From positions 122,206 through 186,205 of the forward strand of contig JALONP010000002.1 of NCBI GenBank assembly GCA_025454875.1: a stretch of DNA of 64,000 bases, given 5' to 3'. The position numbers and the translations under genes were made by a program. The stretch is from Bacteroidia bacterium. Lineage in GTDB: Bacteria > Bacteroidota > Bacteroidia > UKL13-3. Under the pieces are notes generated by a model, which did not search any database, was not told where the DNA came from, and saw only the letters and a program-made list of their open reading frames with translations. This document shows, one piece after another, positions 35,092 to 45,163 of the stretch (within the stretch, counting starts at the first letter, position 1; every line of letters starts with the position of its first letter).

Positions 35092-35979
35092 ATGGCCAAA
35101 TTCACATTCAACTGGAAACAAACCGCATCGTTTGTATTGAAGTTATGCATTACATCAGCTGCACTGTATTTTGTATTTCAAAAAATAGACTTTGAGTTGT
35201 TTAAGCAAACCTTAAGCACTGTTAACCTAGGATTCTTTGCTTTGGCTTTTTTGTTTTTTAATGTTTCGAAAATTATTTCCGCCTACCGGTTGTTGGTAAT
35301 GTATAAACTAGCAGGAGTAGAACTGGATGGAAAAGCAAACCTAAAGTTTTATTATCTAGGCATGTTTTACAACATGTTTTTACCTGGCTCTATTGGTGGT
35401 GACGCCTTTAAAGTGTACCTTTTAAAACAACAACAAAAAGAAGCAAGCACTAAAAAACTCATTAGCGCAGCCTTACTTGATCGAATTAGTGGCGTTTCAT
35501 TTTTGTTTGTAATGGGTGGTGTATTCTTATTATTGAGTACTTTTTACCTCGAAATCCCCAATTACAAATGGTATATTTTAGCAGCAACATTGCTTGTTAT
35601 ACCCTCGTATTATGTATTTGTAAAATGGGTTTTCCCAACATTCATTTCAGGATTCATGGTTACTGGATACTATTCGTTTTTTGTGCAGCTGGGTCAGGTT
35701 GTTTGCGCTTGGTTCATTTTAATGTCGTTGCATATTGATACTTCATACTGGGACTACCTGACTTTATTTATGGCATCATCTGTTTTTGCAATCATTCCAA
35801 TTACTATTGGAGGGGCAGGTGCTCGCGAGTTGGTTTTTATTTTTGGAGCAAATTATTTGCATATTAACCAACCAGCAGCGGTAGCTTTTGCAATTTTATT
35901 TTTTTGCGCATCTGCATTATCATCGCTCATCGGATTATTTTTTATTGTTGGAATCGAAAAACAATTAACTACTTCGTAA
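35092..35979 (+). CDS. Lysylphosphatidylglycerol synthase TM-region/YbhN family membrane protein
   Basis: 295 residues with about seven or eight hydrophobic helices. The pattern LKFYYLGMFYNMFLPGSIGGDAFKVYLLK followed by LISAALLDRISG is the core of the LPG_synthase_TM (UPF0104, YbhN/AglD) family. Stand-alone members lack the aminoacyl transferase domain of MprF and are thought to flip or handle lipids. The next gene, 4 bp later, encodes an ArnT-like glycosyltransferase, so a joint role in lipid or sugar-lipid transfer is plausible but inferred. Confidence 0.85.
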   Translation: MAKFTFNWKQTASFVLKLCITSAALYFVFQKIDFELFKQTLSTVNLGFFALAFLFFNVSKIISAYRLLVMYKLAGVELDGKANLKFYYLGMFYNMFLPGSIGGDAFKVYLLKQQQKEASTKKLISAALLDRISGVSFLFVMGGVFLLLSTFYLEIPNYKWYILAATLLVIPSYYVFVKWVFPTFISGFMVTGYYSFFVQLGQVVCAWFILMSLHIDTSYWDYLTLFMASSVFAIIPITIGGAGARELVFIFGANYLHINQPAAVAFAILFFCASALSSLIGLFFIVGIEKQLTTS

Positions 35980-35983
35980 ATGT

Positions 35984-37579
35984 ATGCTAGATTTAAAAGA
36001 TAACAGAAGTATTGTTATTTGTTGTTTGTTACTGTTAGTTCCGGCATTGTTTATTAATTTAGGTTTGCCAGCAATTAAAGCCGATGAACCAACGCGTGCC
36101 AACGTAGCAATGGAAATGATGTATACTGGTGATTACCTCATTTCAACAATTGGGGGCAATTATTACTACAAAAAACCACCCTTGTTTAATTGGATTTTGG
36201 TGGGGTTCTTCACGCTAACCGGAAGTAAATCTGAGTTTGTGGTTAGGCTTGCTGCATTGATTCCATTATTGCTCTTTAGCCTACGCATTTATAAAACTTT
36301 ACGCAAAGAAACCACCCCTGGCATTGCAATCGTAATTGCATTAATGAATATAACCAATGGCCGCATGCTCTATTACGATTCGATGCTCGGGCATATCGAT
36401 ATTTTATATGCATGGATTACGTTTGAGTCATTTGTGCTTTTGTATCAATATCAAAAAAATATTGAAAAAGCTTTGGTTGCATTTTACCTATTGCACGCGG
36501 TAGCATTTATGCTCAAAGGTTTGCCATCACTTTTGTTTCCAGTTTTTACTTTATTGGCATTTGCATGGCACTATAAACAATGGCAATTTTTATGGAGTAA
36601 ATGGCATTTTATAGCCATTGCAATCGGGCTAAGTATACCTGTAACATTTTTTGCAGTATACGCCCAATTTAATTCATTGGAAGGGTGGATTGTCAATTTG
36701 TGGGACCAATCGAAACAACGCACAGTACTTGATAAAACATGGTGGGAAAGTGTGCGCCATCTTTTTACATTTCCACTTGACCACATCATGCATTTAGCAC
36801 CTTGGTCGCTGTTGGCAGTATTGCTTTTTCGCAAAGGCTTATCCATTTACTTACAACAGTTTCCGTTGGTTGTATTTTTAGGCTGGGTGCTGGTATTTAA
36901 TATTCCTGTGTATTGGGCATCGCCTGGTTATTATCCACGGTACTTATTCATGTTTTACCCAATTGTATTTGCTTTTTTGGTATTGGCCTTAGCATATGCA
37001 TTGCAATCCAATTTAGCTGCCCGCATTGCTGCGTTTGTTAAATGGTTTAACCTACTTATTGGGGTAGGCATGATAGGTTCAATGGTGTATGCTTATAACC
37101 AAGCGCCCATTTGGCAAGCTGCTACCATCGTTGTATTAGCTGCAAGTTTTGCGTTTGTAAGTTGGCGCAATACTCAGCAGTCATTATGGTGTTTAATGGC
37201 TTTGGTCATTACCTCTCGTATTGCGTTTAATTGGTACGTGTTGCCATACCGCACACAAACTGGTTTGATTGATAGGAGTAAAAAATTTGCCCTCGAGATA
37301 GTGGATATTGCTTCTGAAAAACCGTTGTACATAGCTGAGAAAAACGCTTACGTGCTTGAACACAATTTTTACTATTACATCGAGCGTGAACGCAATAGCA
37401 TTTTATACAATCGCCCAATCGATACAACTTCGTTGTTTATAATTGACCCTACCCAATACAAGTTTTACCGTACTGATGTGCTCCTCAGTTTTAACATCGA
37501 GTACCAAAATATGCCACTACAACTCGTTCGATTTCAATCAATTTTACCCGATTCGAGCACCGCTTATATAAATTATTGA
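35984..37579 (+). CDS. ArnT-like membrane glycosyltransferase (PMT superfamily)
   Basis: 531 residues with about ten or more membrane helices. The first periplasmic loop reads LPAIKADEPTRANVAMEM followed by GNYYYKKPPLFNWI, the acidic DE and KPP motifs of GT-C enzymes of the ArnT/PMT type, which move sugars from polyprenyl phosphate to lipid or protein. A C-terminal soluble part begins near residue 425. It is coupled to the YbhN-like gene by a 4-bp gap. Acceptor and donor are unknown; lipid A-like or protein O-glycosylation are both possible in Bacteroidota. Confidence 0.88.
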   Translation: MLDLKDNRSIVICCLLLLVPALFINLGLPAIKADEPTRANVAMEMMYTGDYLISTIGGNYYYKKPPLFNWILVGFFTLTGSKSEFVVRLAALIPLLLFSLRIYKTLRKETTPGIAIVIALMNITNGRMLYYDSMLGHIDILYAWITFESFVLLYQYQKNIEKALVAFYLLHAVAFMLKGLPSLLFPVFTLLAFAWHYKQWQFLWSKWHFIAIAIGLSIPVTFFAVYAQFNSLEGWIVNLWDQSKQRTVLDKTWWESVRHLFTFPLDHIMHLAPWSLLAVLLFRKGLSIYLQQFPLVVFLGWVLVFNIPVYWASPGYYPRYLFMFYPIVFAFLVLALAYALQSNLAARIAAFVKWFNLLIGVGMIGSMVYAYNQAPIWQAATIVVLAASFAFVSWRNTQQSLWCLMALVITSRIAFNWYVLPYRTQTGLIDRSKKFALEIVDIASEKPLYIAEKNAYVLEHNFYYYIERERNSILYNRPIDTTSLFIIDPTQYKFYRTDVLLSFNIEYQNMPLQLVRFQSILPDSSTAYINY

Positions 37580-37659
37580 ACTGATTACGCAATCTTGAGG
37601 CAACTTTTTCCAATTTAGTGTATCTATGTACATATAATCTTAAAACTAATTCAAAACTC

Positions 37660-38451
37660 ATGAAAAAAATTGTACTTTCTTTAGCTGCCATCACCACCTT
37701 ATCAATGGTGGTAAGTGTGGCTACAAATGATGGGCAACTGCATTCAAACAGCAGTGGAGCCCCTAGTGCAGGAGCTTGCACCGCTTGCCACGGAGGCGCA
37801 GTGAATACCTCAAATCTAGTTGAACTTGTTGTTACAGACACCCAAACCGAAGAAGTTGTTACTTCCTATATTGCAGGAAGAACTTACTTTGTAGCAGCTG
37901 GAATGTTTTCGCAAGGCACTGAAAAAATGGGGTTTGCCTTATCAGCATCCGCTGGTACATTGGCTTTAGACCCTGATGTAGATGGCGCACAAATAAGAAA
38001 CGGTTACGCCACACATACCAGCAATGGAACCGCAACGGTAGCTGGCGTTGGAGCATGGGGTTTGTTATGGACTGCCCCAGCAAGTGGTACAGTTAATTTT
38101 CAGTTGTACATCAATGCTTCAAATAACGACAATGGCGACAATGGCGATATGATCTATGGTAAATCATTAAGTTTGCCATCAGGTGCTAACAGTGTTCGTG
38201 AACTTAACGCAGCTTCGTTCCATGTGTTCCCTAACCCAGCAACTGCTCAATTGCAAGTACAAATGATAAAACAAGGAGCATCTGCTTCCGTTGTATTAAC
38301 AAGCATTGATGGTAAAATTTCGAAGCAACTTTACAACGGAACAGTTTTAGGTAATTTAGAATTTGATGTAACTGAATTACCTGCTGGTATTTACTTCATG
38401 CAAGTTACCACCAACGGTAATAGCAGCATACAAAAAGTATTGATTCAATAA
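37660..38451 (+). CDS. T9SS-exported protein with CxxCH motif and type A sorting domain
   Basis: 264 residues from the ATG at 37660. A signal peptide precedes ACTACHGG, where Cys40-x-x-Cys43-His44 is a single c-type haem motif. The middle domain (about 50-180) matches what is annotated as choice-of-anchor V in Bacteroidota (SAGTLALDPDVDGAQIRNGYATHT; GTATVAGVGAWGLLWTAP). The C-terminal 75 residues (FHVFPNPATAQLQVQM...LPAGIYFMQVTTNGN...KVLIQ) are a T9SS type A sorting domain, so the protein is secreted and anchored at the surface. A terminator follows. Confidence 0.88.
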   Translation: MKKIVLSLAAITTLSMVVSVATNDGQLHSNSSGAPSAGACTACHGGAVNTSNLVELVVTDTQTEEVVTSYIAGRTYFVAAGMFSQGTEKMGFALSASAGTLALDPDVDGAQIRNGYATHTSNGTATVAGVGAWGLLWTAPASGTVNFQLYINASNNDNGDNGDMIYGKSLSLPSGANSVRELNAASFHVFPNPATAQLQVQMIKQGASASVVLTSIDGKISKQLYNGTVLGNLEFDVTELPAGIYFMQVTTNGNSSIQKVLIQ

Positions 38452-38470
38452 TCCTTACCTATTGTTTTTT

Positions 38471-38496
38471 AAAAGCTGCTTCGGCAGCTTTTTTTA
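38471..38496 (+). terminator. Rho-independent terminator after the T9SS cargo gene
   Basis: AAAAGCTGC-TTCG-GCAGCTTTTTTT: a stable UUCG tetraloop hairpin followed by T-run, 16 bp before the IMPase start. Confidence 0.88.
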
Positions 38497-38512
38497 TGCG
38501 TATACTTGAAGC

Positions 38513-39295
38513 ATGAAACAACTGTGTGAAAAAACTTGTGCACTTGTAAAAGAAGTAGGCGCTTATATCCAAGGCCAACGCACCCATTTTTCAGAAGCAA
38601 ACATTGAAACCAAAAGCATCAATCAACTGGTTTCGTATGTAGATCAAACAGCGGAGAAAAAATTAGTAAATGGTCTTTCGTTACTTTTTCCTGATGCTGG
38701 ATTTATAACCGAAGAACAAACCATTGCCACTGAAACCAAAGAGTGGATGTGGGTAATAGACCCTCTTGATGGCACAACAAATTTTATGCACGGCATTCCT
38801 GTATACAGCATCAGTATTGGATTGTTGCACAATAACAAACCGGTTATGGGCATTGTATATGAACTCAATCAAAATGAACTGTTTTATGCATGGGAAGGGA
38901 GCCCAGCATACTTAAATGGCTCTATTATTCAAGTACGATCAGAAACCAAATTTGCCAATACCTTGCTTGCAACGGGCCTGCCTTACTACGATTTTGAGGG
39001 CATGCAACCGTATTTGAGTACCCTCACACATCTGATGAAAGAAACAAGAGGTATTCGCAGGATGGGAAGTGCTGCAGTAGATTTAGCTTATGTTGCTTGC
39101 GGACGGTTTGATGGGTACTTTGAATATGGCTTAAGCCCTTGGGATGTTGCTGGGGGTATTTTCATCGTACAACAAGCTGGGGGTGTAATCACCAATTTTG
39201 ACGGAGGCGAAGATGCTGTTTTTTCACGCTCTATTGTTGCCGCGTCAGCTGCATTGCATCAACAATTGGCATCTGTAATCCAAACGTATTTTTAA
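38513..39295 (+). CDS. Inositol monophosphatase family protein
   Basis: 260 residues. Metal site 1 is EE at 67-68 and DPLDGTTNF with Asp83 and Asp86; the second motif is SPWDVAGGIFIVQQAGG. This family includes SuhB, inositol-1-phosphatase and CysQ. Normal length and complete motifs; the substrate cannot be told from sequence. Convergent with the lipoprotein gene (4 bp between stops). Confidence 0.9.
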   Translation: MKQLCEKTCALVKEVGAYIQGQRTHFSEANIETKSINQLVSYVDQTAEKKLVNGLSLLFPDAGFITEEQTIATETKEWMWVIDPLDGTTNFMHGIPVYSISIGLLHNNKPVMGIVYELNQNELFYAWEGSPAYLNGSIIQVRSETKFANTLLATGLPYYDFEGMQPYLSTLTHLMKETRGIRRMGSAAVDLAYVACGRFDGYFEYGLSPWDVAGGIFIVQQAGGVITNFDGGEDAVFSRSIVAASAALHQQLASVIQTYF

Positions 39296-39299
39296 ACCG

Positions 39300-40553
39300 C
39301 TATTCTAAGTCGTTGCTCAAACGGTAGCGGCAGATGCGGTTGTTGTTTTTATCAGCAACATAGATAGTGCGGTTAAAATAACAAACCCCGCTTGGGTTAT
39401 TAAAACTGAATGGTCCACTTGATGAGCCATCGGTTCCTGCACCTCCAAAAGATACGATAGCTTGCTTTTTAAGCCCTGAGTTTGCTGGTGGATTTACCCC
39501 TTCGTAACCTTGGTTGGTAAAAACAAAAAGAGAGTCATTCCCGCTATCAACAACAAATGTGTACTGCAAATTATCAGGCGATAAATACACATCTTCTGGT
39601 TGCTTAAACCTAAAAGACTCATAAAGAAAACGATTCGCTTTGGTTTGATCAAAATTGAGCAATGTTGGGGTTTCAGCATATTGTGTTCCAAGTTCTGGAT
39701 CATCTGTAACCGTAATACCAAGTACCCTGTATTCAACTGCACCTGTTTGTGCACTTTGGGTAATGTAAAAACTCTTGCTTGTGCTCATTCCAGTTAATCG
39801 TTGCGGTGGGCCAGCCAATGTAGCAATTGCCGAAATTCCCAATGCCGATTTTAAACTAGATGTAGTTGGGTTAAGGCCAACAGCAAAACCAGTATTAGCG
39901 CCCGCAGCATTGTATACCAACACACCATTATCAGGTCTAACAAATGAACTTACATCATTGGTAGGTCCAGTTCTAGAAACATACAGTGTATTATCGTGTA
40001 ATGTGGCAATTCCAGTAAATTGAACCGCTTCGTCAGCGGGCCCCCTCGATGCAGTGCTGCTTCTTGAATCATCGCATATTGGATGAATAAGGGTATCTAT
40101 AAATTGAGGTGCACCAGCAGCTGTATTTGTTAAATGGTATACGCAAGCCCGGTTTCCGAAAGGTGTTTCAACCCTGCCAGTTACATAGGTATGCAAACGC
40201 CTATCTTGAGTAACATCAGTAGCTCCAGCAATGGTAAATCTTTTGGCAATGGTTCCTTTTTGGTCTAATATTAAAAGTTCATTATCCAATTGATTGCTTT
40301 CGTTGTTTAATACCACCACGTATATCAGTTCATCATACCCAACATAAACATCAACTGGATTTTGGATATTCTGGGTAAAAAATGGAAAAATTGGTACGTA
40401 TCCAACAATAGGTTGCACCAAGTTTGGATCAATAGCACCTTGTTGAAACACTTCATCAACTTGCTTGTCTTCTTTGGTACCAAACAATGAAGTACAGGCG
40501 TTTAGCAAAGCCATTAAACAAAGTAAAGAACCTATTTTAATTGCTGGTTTCAT
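39300..40553 (-). CDS. Lipoprotein with propeller-like NHL repeats, unknown function
   Basis: 417 residues. A lipoprotein signal ends LLNAC with Cys20 as lipid site. The body is beta-rich; repeats such as IQNPVDVYVGYDELIYVVVLNNESNQ, FKQPEDVYLSPDNLQYTFVVDSGND and FNNPSGVCYFNRTIYVADKNNNRICRY are NHL-type blades, about six in total. It overlaps the start of the PorV/PorQ-like gene's end by 4 bases (coupled, second in order), so the two probably work together at the outer membrane. Ligand unknown. Confidence 0.78.
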   Translation of the reverse strand: MKPAIKIGSLLCLMALLNACTSLFGTKEDKQVDEVFQQGAIDPNLVQPIVGYVPIFPFFTQNIQNPVDVYVGYDELIYVVVLNNESNQLDNELLILDQKGTIAKRFTIAGATDVTQDRRLHTYVTGRVETPFGNRACVYHLTNTAAGAPQFIDTLIHPICDDSRSSTASRGPADEAVQFTGIATLHDNTLYVSRTGPTNDVSSFVRPDNGVLVYNAAGANTGFAVGLNPTTSSLKSALGISAIATLAGPPQRLTGMSTSKSFYITQSAQTGAVEYRVLGITVTDDPELGTQYAETPTLLNFDQTKANRFLYESFRFKQPEDVYLSPDNLQYTFVVDSGNDSLFVFTNQGYEGVNPPANSGLKKQAIVSFGGAGTDGSSSGPFSFNNPSGVCYFNRTIYVADKNNNRICRYRLSNDLE

Positions 40554-41551
40554 CTTAAATACATTGATAAAGTTAAGCGGTGCACACTGCCAAGTCGCTC
40601 TTTTGCCAAAAATCCATAATCAATTGCAAGTCCACCCATGCGTTTATTTAACTTTAGGCCAATACCTGCTGAGGGGGCAATATACCGTTCATCAGAACCA
40701 AACTCGTACCCCGTACGCAAGTATAATAGCTTGAGGTAACTGTACTCTGCAGCCAAAACATAGGTTTCGTTGTTATCCGTAGGATGGTTTAATTGGCCTA
40801 TTGCTGTAAGCACATGGGTATTGTTATGTATCGGATCAAATGCAAATCCCAATCTGAACAAACCCGGAACACTTACGTTTGAAAAACTCTCTATTTGCTG
40901 CGTTCCGTTAAATTTTAAGATGGTTACTTCACCTCCAGGACGTACGTTGAAACCAAAGTTACTAAAGTTGATACCAAAACGGGTATGTTTAATGCCCACA
41001 TTGTACTGCAAACCCAAATCAAACAAAGCATTGTGAATATGCATTCCAGCAAAACCTTCGTTGGCATACTTTGCATTTACACCAAAACTAAAACTATTGG
41101 TTAGTACCTTGGCATAAGTAACACCGATGGTATAATTTGATACAGTAAATGTGCGTCCTGTTCCACGTGATTCAAACTCAGTTGTTTCCTCCATGGTGCC
41201 ATAATTCATCGAAAAAACCTGTACACCTAAATACGATAGCTTACCAGGTTTAAACAATACACCAGCAAAATTTCCTGAGATATCGCCAAAATACCTCGAA
41301 TGAGATACCATAGCATGAAACTTAGCCGTATCAGAACGCGTAATCCCTGCTGGATTCCAATACATTGAAGAAACATCGTTCACCGTAGCTACATGTGCAC
41401 CTGCAAGCGACATTCCTTTAGCATCCGGACTTATCTTCAAAAACTGCATTCCAGAGCCACCCGTGCGTGAATCGCCAAAAGTAGGCAATATCTGAGCCCG
41501 AAGTGCTAAGTGTGTTGCAAAAAACGCCAATACAAGCAGAAACTTTTTCAT
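40550..41551 (-). CDS. PorV/PorQ family outer-membrane beta-barrel protein
   Basis: 333 residues from the ATG at 41551, six codons after an alternative upstream ATG; a signal peptide ends ALRAQ. The mature start GGSGMQFLKISPDAKGMSLAGAHVAT and MYWNPAGI are typical of the PorV/PorQ family, FadL-like barrels. PorV shuttles T9SS cargo to the attachment complex; this gene could be a paralog rather than PorV itself. It is first in a coupled pair with an NHL-repeat lipoprotein. The C-terminus ends in LTLSMYLR, a barrel-type last strand. Confidence 0.85.
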   Translation of the reverse strand: MKKFLLVLAFFATHLALRAQILPTFGDSRTGGSGMQFLKISPDAKGMSLAGAHVATVNDVSSMYWNPAGITRSDTAKFHAMVSHSRYFGDISGNFAGVLFKPGKLSYLGVQVFSMNYGTMEETTEFESRGTGRTFTVSNYTIGVTYAKVLTNSFSFGVNAKYANEGFAGMHIHNALFDLGLQYNVGIKHTRFGINFSNFGFNVRPGGEVTILKFNGTQQIESFSNVSVPGLFRLGFAFDPIHNNTHVLTAIGQLNHPTDNNETYVLAAEYSYLKLLYLRTGYEFGSDERYIAPSAGIGLKLNKRMGGLAIDYGFLAKERLGSVHRLTLSMYLR

Positions 41552-41657
41552 GTGTGATAAGTGCGGCAAATTAAAAGAAAATCTCGGATTGATGCGTTAA
41601 AAAATAATGAAGAGATCTTCGCATCCAAATACTGCAAAACCCCATTATTATTGCCAA

Positions 41658-43241
41658 ATGAAATTACCAAATCCGATTAGGTATGCTACCTTAAGTTTAA
41701 GCAGCGCAATTTTGCTTACCATAAGCTGGTTGCCATATGGATTGGCTTTTGTTTCATTATTTGCACTTGTTCCCTTATTATTGATTGAACATGAACTGCG
41801 ATTAGCAAACAAAAGTCCATTAACCTTATTCGGTTACGGATTCTTAACCTTTTTTGTGTGGAATATTGGTACAACTTGGTGGCTTTGGAATGCAACACCA
41901 GAAGGATCCATTGCAGCATTTTTTATCAATACCTTGTTAATGTGTTTACCTTGGTTATTATACCATTGGGCTGCAAAAAAAAGAGGTACAAAGGCTGCTT
42001 TATGGATTGGATTATGGGCTTGGTTAACATTTGAATGGTGGCACCGCACATGGGAGTTCAGTTGGCCTTGGCTTAATTTAGGAAACGTTTTTGCCACAAC
42101 ACCTTGGGCAGTACAATGGTATGAATTAAGTGGTGTAAGTGGGGGCAGTCTTTGGGTCTTGGTTTCTAATGGCTTGTTGTTCGGGTACGTGATGCAATGG
42201 CAACAAAAAATGCCAGCGGAAAGACTTAAACTAGGACTTAATCAGTTGTTTTGGATTGCGATTGCGCCTTTGTTCGCATCGTGGTATGTGCAATCGCAGT
42301 ATGTTTCATTTGGCACGCCAATGCAGGTAAGTGTTGTGCAACCCAATATTGATCCCTATCATGATAAATTTAAAGGGATGAGCCCAACAGAACAAACCGT
42401 TCAAATGCTACGTTTGGCAAAACGAAGTACAAACGCCTCAACCCATTTGGTTTGTTTTCCTGAAACGGCAATGGTTGGCGGAATCAATGAAGAATCGTTT
42501 GAAAATGATCCATCAATTGTACTTACCAAAAGTTTTCTAAGCAGCTATCCGCATACAGCAGTGCTAAGTGGTGCAGATACCTATCGCTTTTTTGCAGATC
42601 CGAGCAAACGCTCTGTAACTGCGCGCAAATATGATGATGACAATTACTATGATTCGTATAACACGGCACTGCTTATTCAAAACAACCAACCTGTTCAAGT
42701 ATACCACAAAAGCAAGCTAGTACCTGGTGTTGAAGCCATCCCTTACCAGCAATATTTACAGTTTTTAACAAAAGCAGCCATTGATTTGGGAGGTACTTCA
42801 GGAAGCTTAGGCCGAAGTAAGGAGGCTATTAATTTTTGGATAAACGGCAACCAACAGGTTGCGCCAATAATTTGTTACGAATCTGTATTTGGTGAACACG
42901 TGAGTACCTACGTGCAAAAAGGAGCAGGCTTATTGTGCATCATCACCAACGATGGCTGGTGGGGCAATACGCCAGGATATGTTCACCACTTTGACTATGC
43001 GCGTTTACGAGCCATTGAAAACAGACGTTACATAGCACGAAGCGCAAATACGGGAAAATCAGGATTTATCGATGATTTTGGCAATATCATTCAAGCCACC
43101 CAATGGTGGGAACCTGCAGCATTATCAGCAACATTACAGTACCAAACATATCTTACCTTTTACACAAAACATTCGTGGACTATTGAACGAATACCGCTTG
43201 CGTTACTCGTACTGGTATTGTTAAGAAGACGCAAATCATAA
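41658..43241 (+). CDS. lnt: Apolipoprotein N-acyltransferase
   Basis: 527 residues from the ATG at 41658 (an ATG at 41607 is also possible). It adds the third acyl chain to lipoproteins in the inner membrane. About seven N-terminal helices fill residues 1-220, then the nitrilase domain carries the triad in CFPETAM (Glu), YHKSKLVPGVE (Lys) and IICYESVFGEH (Cys). The last residues form another helix. It is divergent from the PorV/PorQ gene; the window holds several lipoproteins as substrates. Confidence 0.94.
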   Translation: MKLPNPIRYATLSLSSAILLTISWLPYGLAFVSLFALVPLLLIEHELRLANKSPLTLFGYGFLTFFVWNIGTTWWLWNATPEGSIAAFFINTLLMCLPWLLYHWAAKKRGTKAALWIGLWAWLTFEWWHRTWEFSWPWLNLGNVFATTPWAVQWYELSGVSGGSLWVLVSNGLLFGYVMQWQQKMPAERLKLGLNQLFWIAIAPLFASWYVQSQYVSFGTPMQVSVVQPNIDPYHDKFKGMSPTEQTVQMLRLAKRSTNASTHLVCFPETAMVGGINEESFENDPSIVLTKSFLSSYPHTAVLSGADTYRFFADPSKRSVTARKYDDDNYYDSYNTALLIQNNQPVQVYHKSKLVPGVEAIPYQQYLQFLTKAAIDLGGTSGSLGRSKEAINFWINGNQQVAPIICYESVFGEHVSTYVQKGAGLLCIITNDGWWGNTPGYVHHFDYARLRAIENRRYIARSANTGKSGFIDDFGNIIQATQWWEPAALSATLQYQTYLTFYTKHSWTIERIPLALLVLVLLRRRKS

Positions 43242-43246
43242 ATACG

Positions 43247-43278
43247 TTTGGGTACAAGGTATTGCTTTCGTATTTTCG
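43247..43278 (+). promoter_or_regulatory. Bacteroidota-type promoter of aspS
   Basis: TTTG at 43247-43250, 20-bp spacer, TATTTTCG at 43271-43278, a TAnnTTCG variant of the -7 box. The start codon is 30 bases downstream. Confidence 0.6.
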
Positions 43279-43308
43279 CCCACTATTTAGTGCTCAATAC
43301 GAAATCAT

Positions 43309-45060
43309 ATGCTACGTACACATACCTGCGGAGAACTTAGAATACAACATCAGAATCAAATTGTAACCCTTTGTGGTTGGGTTCAAAAAAGCCGCGATTT
43401 AGGCGGAATGACTTTTATTGACCTGCGCGATCGGTATGGAATTACCCAGTTGGCATTTAACATGGAAACCAATGCCGTATTGTGCGAGCAAGCACGCAAA
43501 TGTGGACGTGAGTTTGTGCTCCAAGTTACAGGGAAAGTAATTGAACGGAGCAGTAAAAACACCAATTTACCGACAGGTGAAATTGAGATAGAAGTAACTA
43601 GCTTAACAATTTTAAACACAGCCAATACACCACCATTTACCATAGAAGAACAAACAGATGGTGGTGATGATTTGCGAATGAAATACCGTTACCTCGATTT
43701 GCGAAGAGCCAGTGTCCGTGCTAACTTACAGTTGCGCCACCAAATGGCACAACAAACCCGTTTGTATTTGGATGGAAAAGACTTTATTGAGGTAGAAACA
43801 CCTGTATTAATTAAATCAACACCAGAAGGTGCGCGTGATTTTGTGGTCCCAAGCCGGATGAATCCAGGTGAATTTTATGCACTTCCTCAATCGCCTCAAA
43901 CCTTTAAACAATTGCTCATGGTGAGTGGTTTTGATCGCTACTATCAAGTTGTAAAGTGCTTTAGAGATGAAGATTTACGTGCCGATCGCCAACCTGAATT
44001 CACACAAATTGATTGCGAAATGAGCTTTGTTGAGCAGGAAGATGTGCTGAATACATTTGAAGGATTGGTTAAGCATTTATTCAAACAAGTTAAAGGAATT
44101 GATATTACCGAATTGCCTCGAATGACCTATGCGGATGCGATGAAATATTATGGCAGTGACAAGCCAGATACACGTTTCGATATGAAATTTGTAGAACTGA
44201 ATGCCGTTGTTAAAGGTAAAAACTTTAAGGTATTTGATGATGCTGCGTTGGTTGTTGGGATATGCGCCAAAGGTTGCGCTGAATATACGCGTAAACAACT
44301 AGACGAATTAACAGATTTTGTAAAGCGCCCACAGATTGGTGCAACAGGGTTGGTATATGCTCGTATCAATGGAGATGGGAGCATTAAATCGTCAGTAGAT
44401 AAATTTTATGACGAAACTGCATTAAAAGAATGGGCCGCTGCATTTAACGCAGAGCCAGGTGATTTGCTGCTGATTTTAGCAGGAGAAGCAACCAAGACAC
44501 GAAAAGCATTAAACGAATTACGTCTCGAAATGGGAGCACGCTTAGGTCTAAGAGATAAAAATACATTTTCGTGTTTATGGGTGGTTGACTTTCCGTTACT
44601 GGAATTTAACGAAGACGAAAACAGATACTTTGCCATGCACCACCCATTTACAGCTCCAAAACCAGAAGATGTGAAGCTACTTGATAACTTTGATACCCTA
44701 GGTAACGTAAGAGCCAATGCGTATGATATGGTAATTAATGGTGTAGAAGTTGGTGGAGGAAGTGTTCGGATTTATGACAAAACAATGCAAGCCCGCATGT
44801 TCGAGATACTTGGATTTACAAAAGAAGAAGCGCAGCACCAGTTTGGTTTTTTAATGAACGCTTTTGAATTTGGAGCCCCACCACATGCTGGTATTGCATT
44901 TGGCTTTGACCGTTTATGCTCACTCTTTGGTGGTGCCGATTCAATCCGTGATTTCATTGCCTTCCCTAAAAACAATAGTGGTCGTGATATGATGATTGAC
45001 GCACCAAGTACCATTGACGTGAAGCAACTAAAAGAGCTGAGCATTGAACTAAAATCGTAA
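43309..45060 (+). CDS. aspS: Aspartyl-tRNA synthetase
   Basis: 583 residues, the bacterial type. An N-terminal OB-fold anticodon-binding domain fills residues 1-110 ([22 protein letters not shown]). Motif 2 is in [21 protein letters not shown], a GAD-type insertion lies in the middle, and motif 3 is [10 protein letters not shown]. Length and motifs are complete. Just 44 bp after the stop begins the first palindrome of the ATPase cassette, which may also work as its terminator. Confidence 0.97.
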   Translation: MLRTHTCGELRIQHQNQIVTLCGWVQKSRDLGGMTFIDLRDRYGITQLAFNMETNAVLCEQARKCGREFVLQVTGKVIERSSKNTNLPTGEIEIEVTSLTILNTANTPPFTIEEQTDGGDDLRMKYRYLDLRRASVRANLQLRHQMAQQTRLYLDGKDFIEVETPVLIKSTPEGARDFVVPSRMNPGEFYALPQSPQTFKQLLMVSGFDRYYQVVKCFRDEDLRADRQPEFTQIDCEMSFVEQEDVLNTFEGLVKHLFKQVKGIDITELPRMTYADAMKYYGSDKPDTRFDMKFVELNAVVKGKNFKVFDDAALVVGICAKGCAEYTRKQLDELTDFVKRPQIGATGLVYARINGDGSIKSSVDKFYDETALKEWAAAFNAEPGDLLLILAGEATKTRKALNELRLEMGARLGLRDKNTFSCLWVVDFPLLEFNEDENRYFAMHHPFTAPKPEDVKLLDNFDTLGNVRANAYDMVINGVEVGGGSVRIYDKTMQARMFEILGFTKEEAQHQFGFLMNAFEFGAPPHAGIAFGFDRLCSLFGGADSIRDFIAFPKNNSGRDMMIDAPSTIDVKQLKELSIELKS

Positions 45061-45104
45061 TTTTTTAATCACGCTGCGTCCTATTTTCAATCATTAAACT
45101 TGTT

Positions 45105-45149
45105 AAAATTTGACAAATTCGGAATCGGATTCCGAATTTGTCAAATTTT
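45105..45149. repeat. Palindrome copy 1 bracketing the DUF4143 ATPase gene
   Basis: A perfect 22-bp inverted repeat (45105-45126 with 45128-45149) around a single central G; arm motifs TTTGACAAATTC and CGGAATC. Copy 2 at 46343-46387 has identical arms with central T. It ends 14 bp before the ATG of the ATPase gene. Confidence 0.97.
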
Positions 45150-45163
45150 TGTATGTTTGAATA

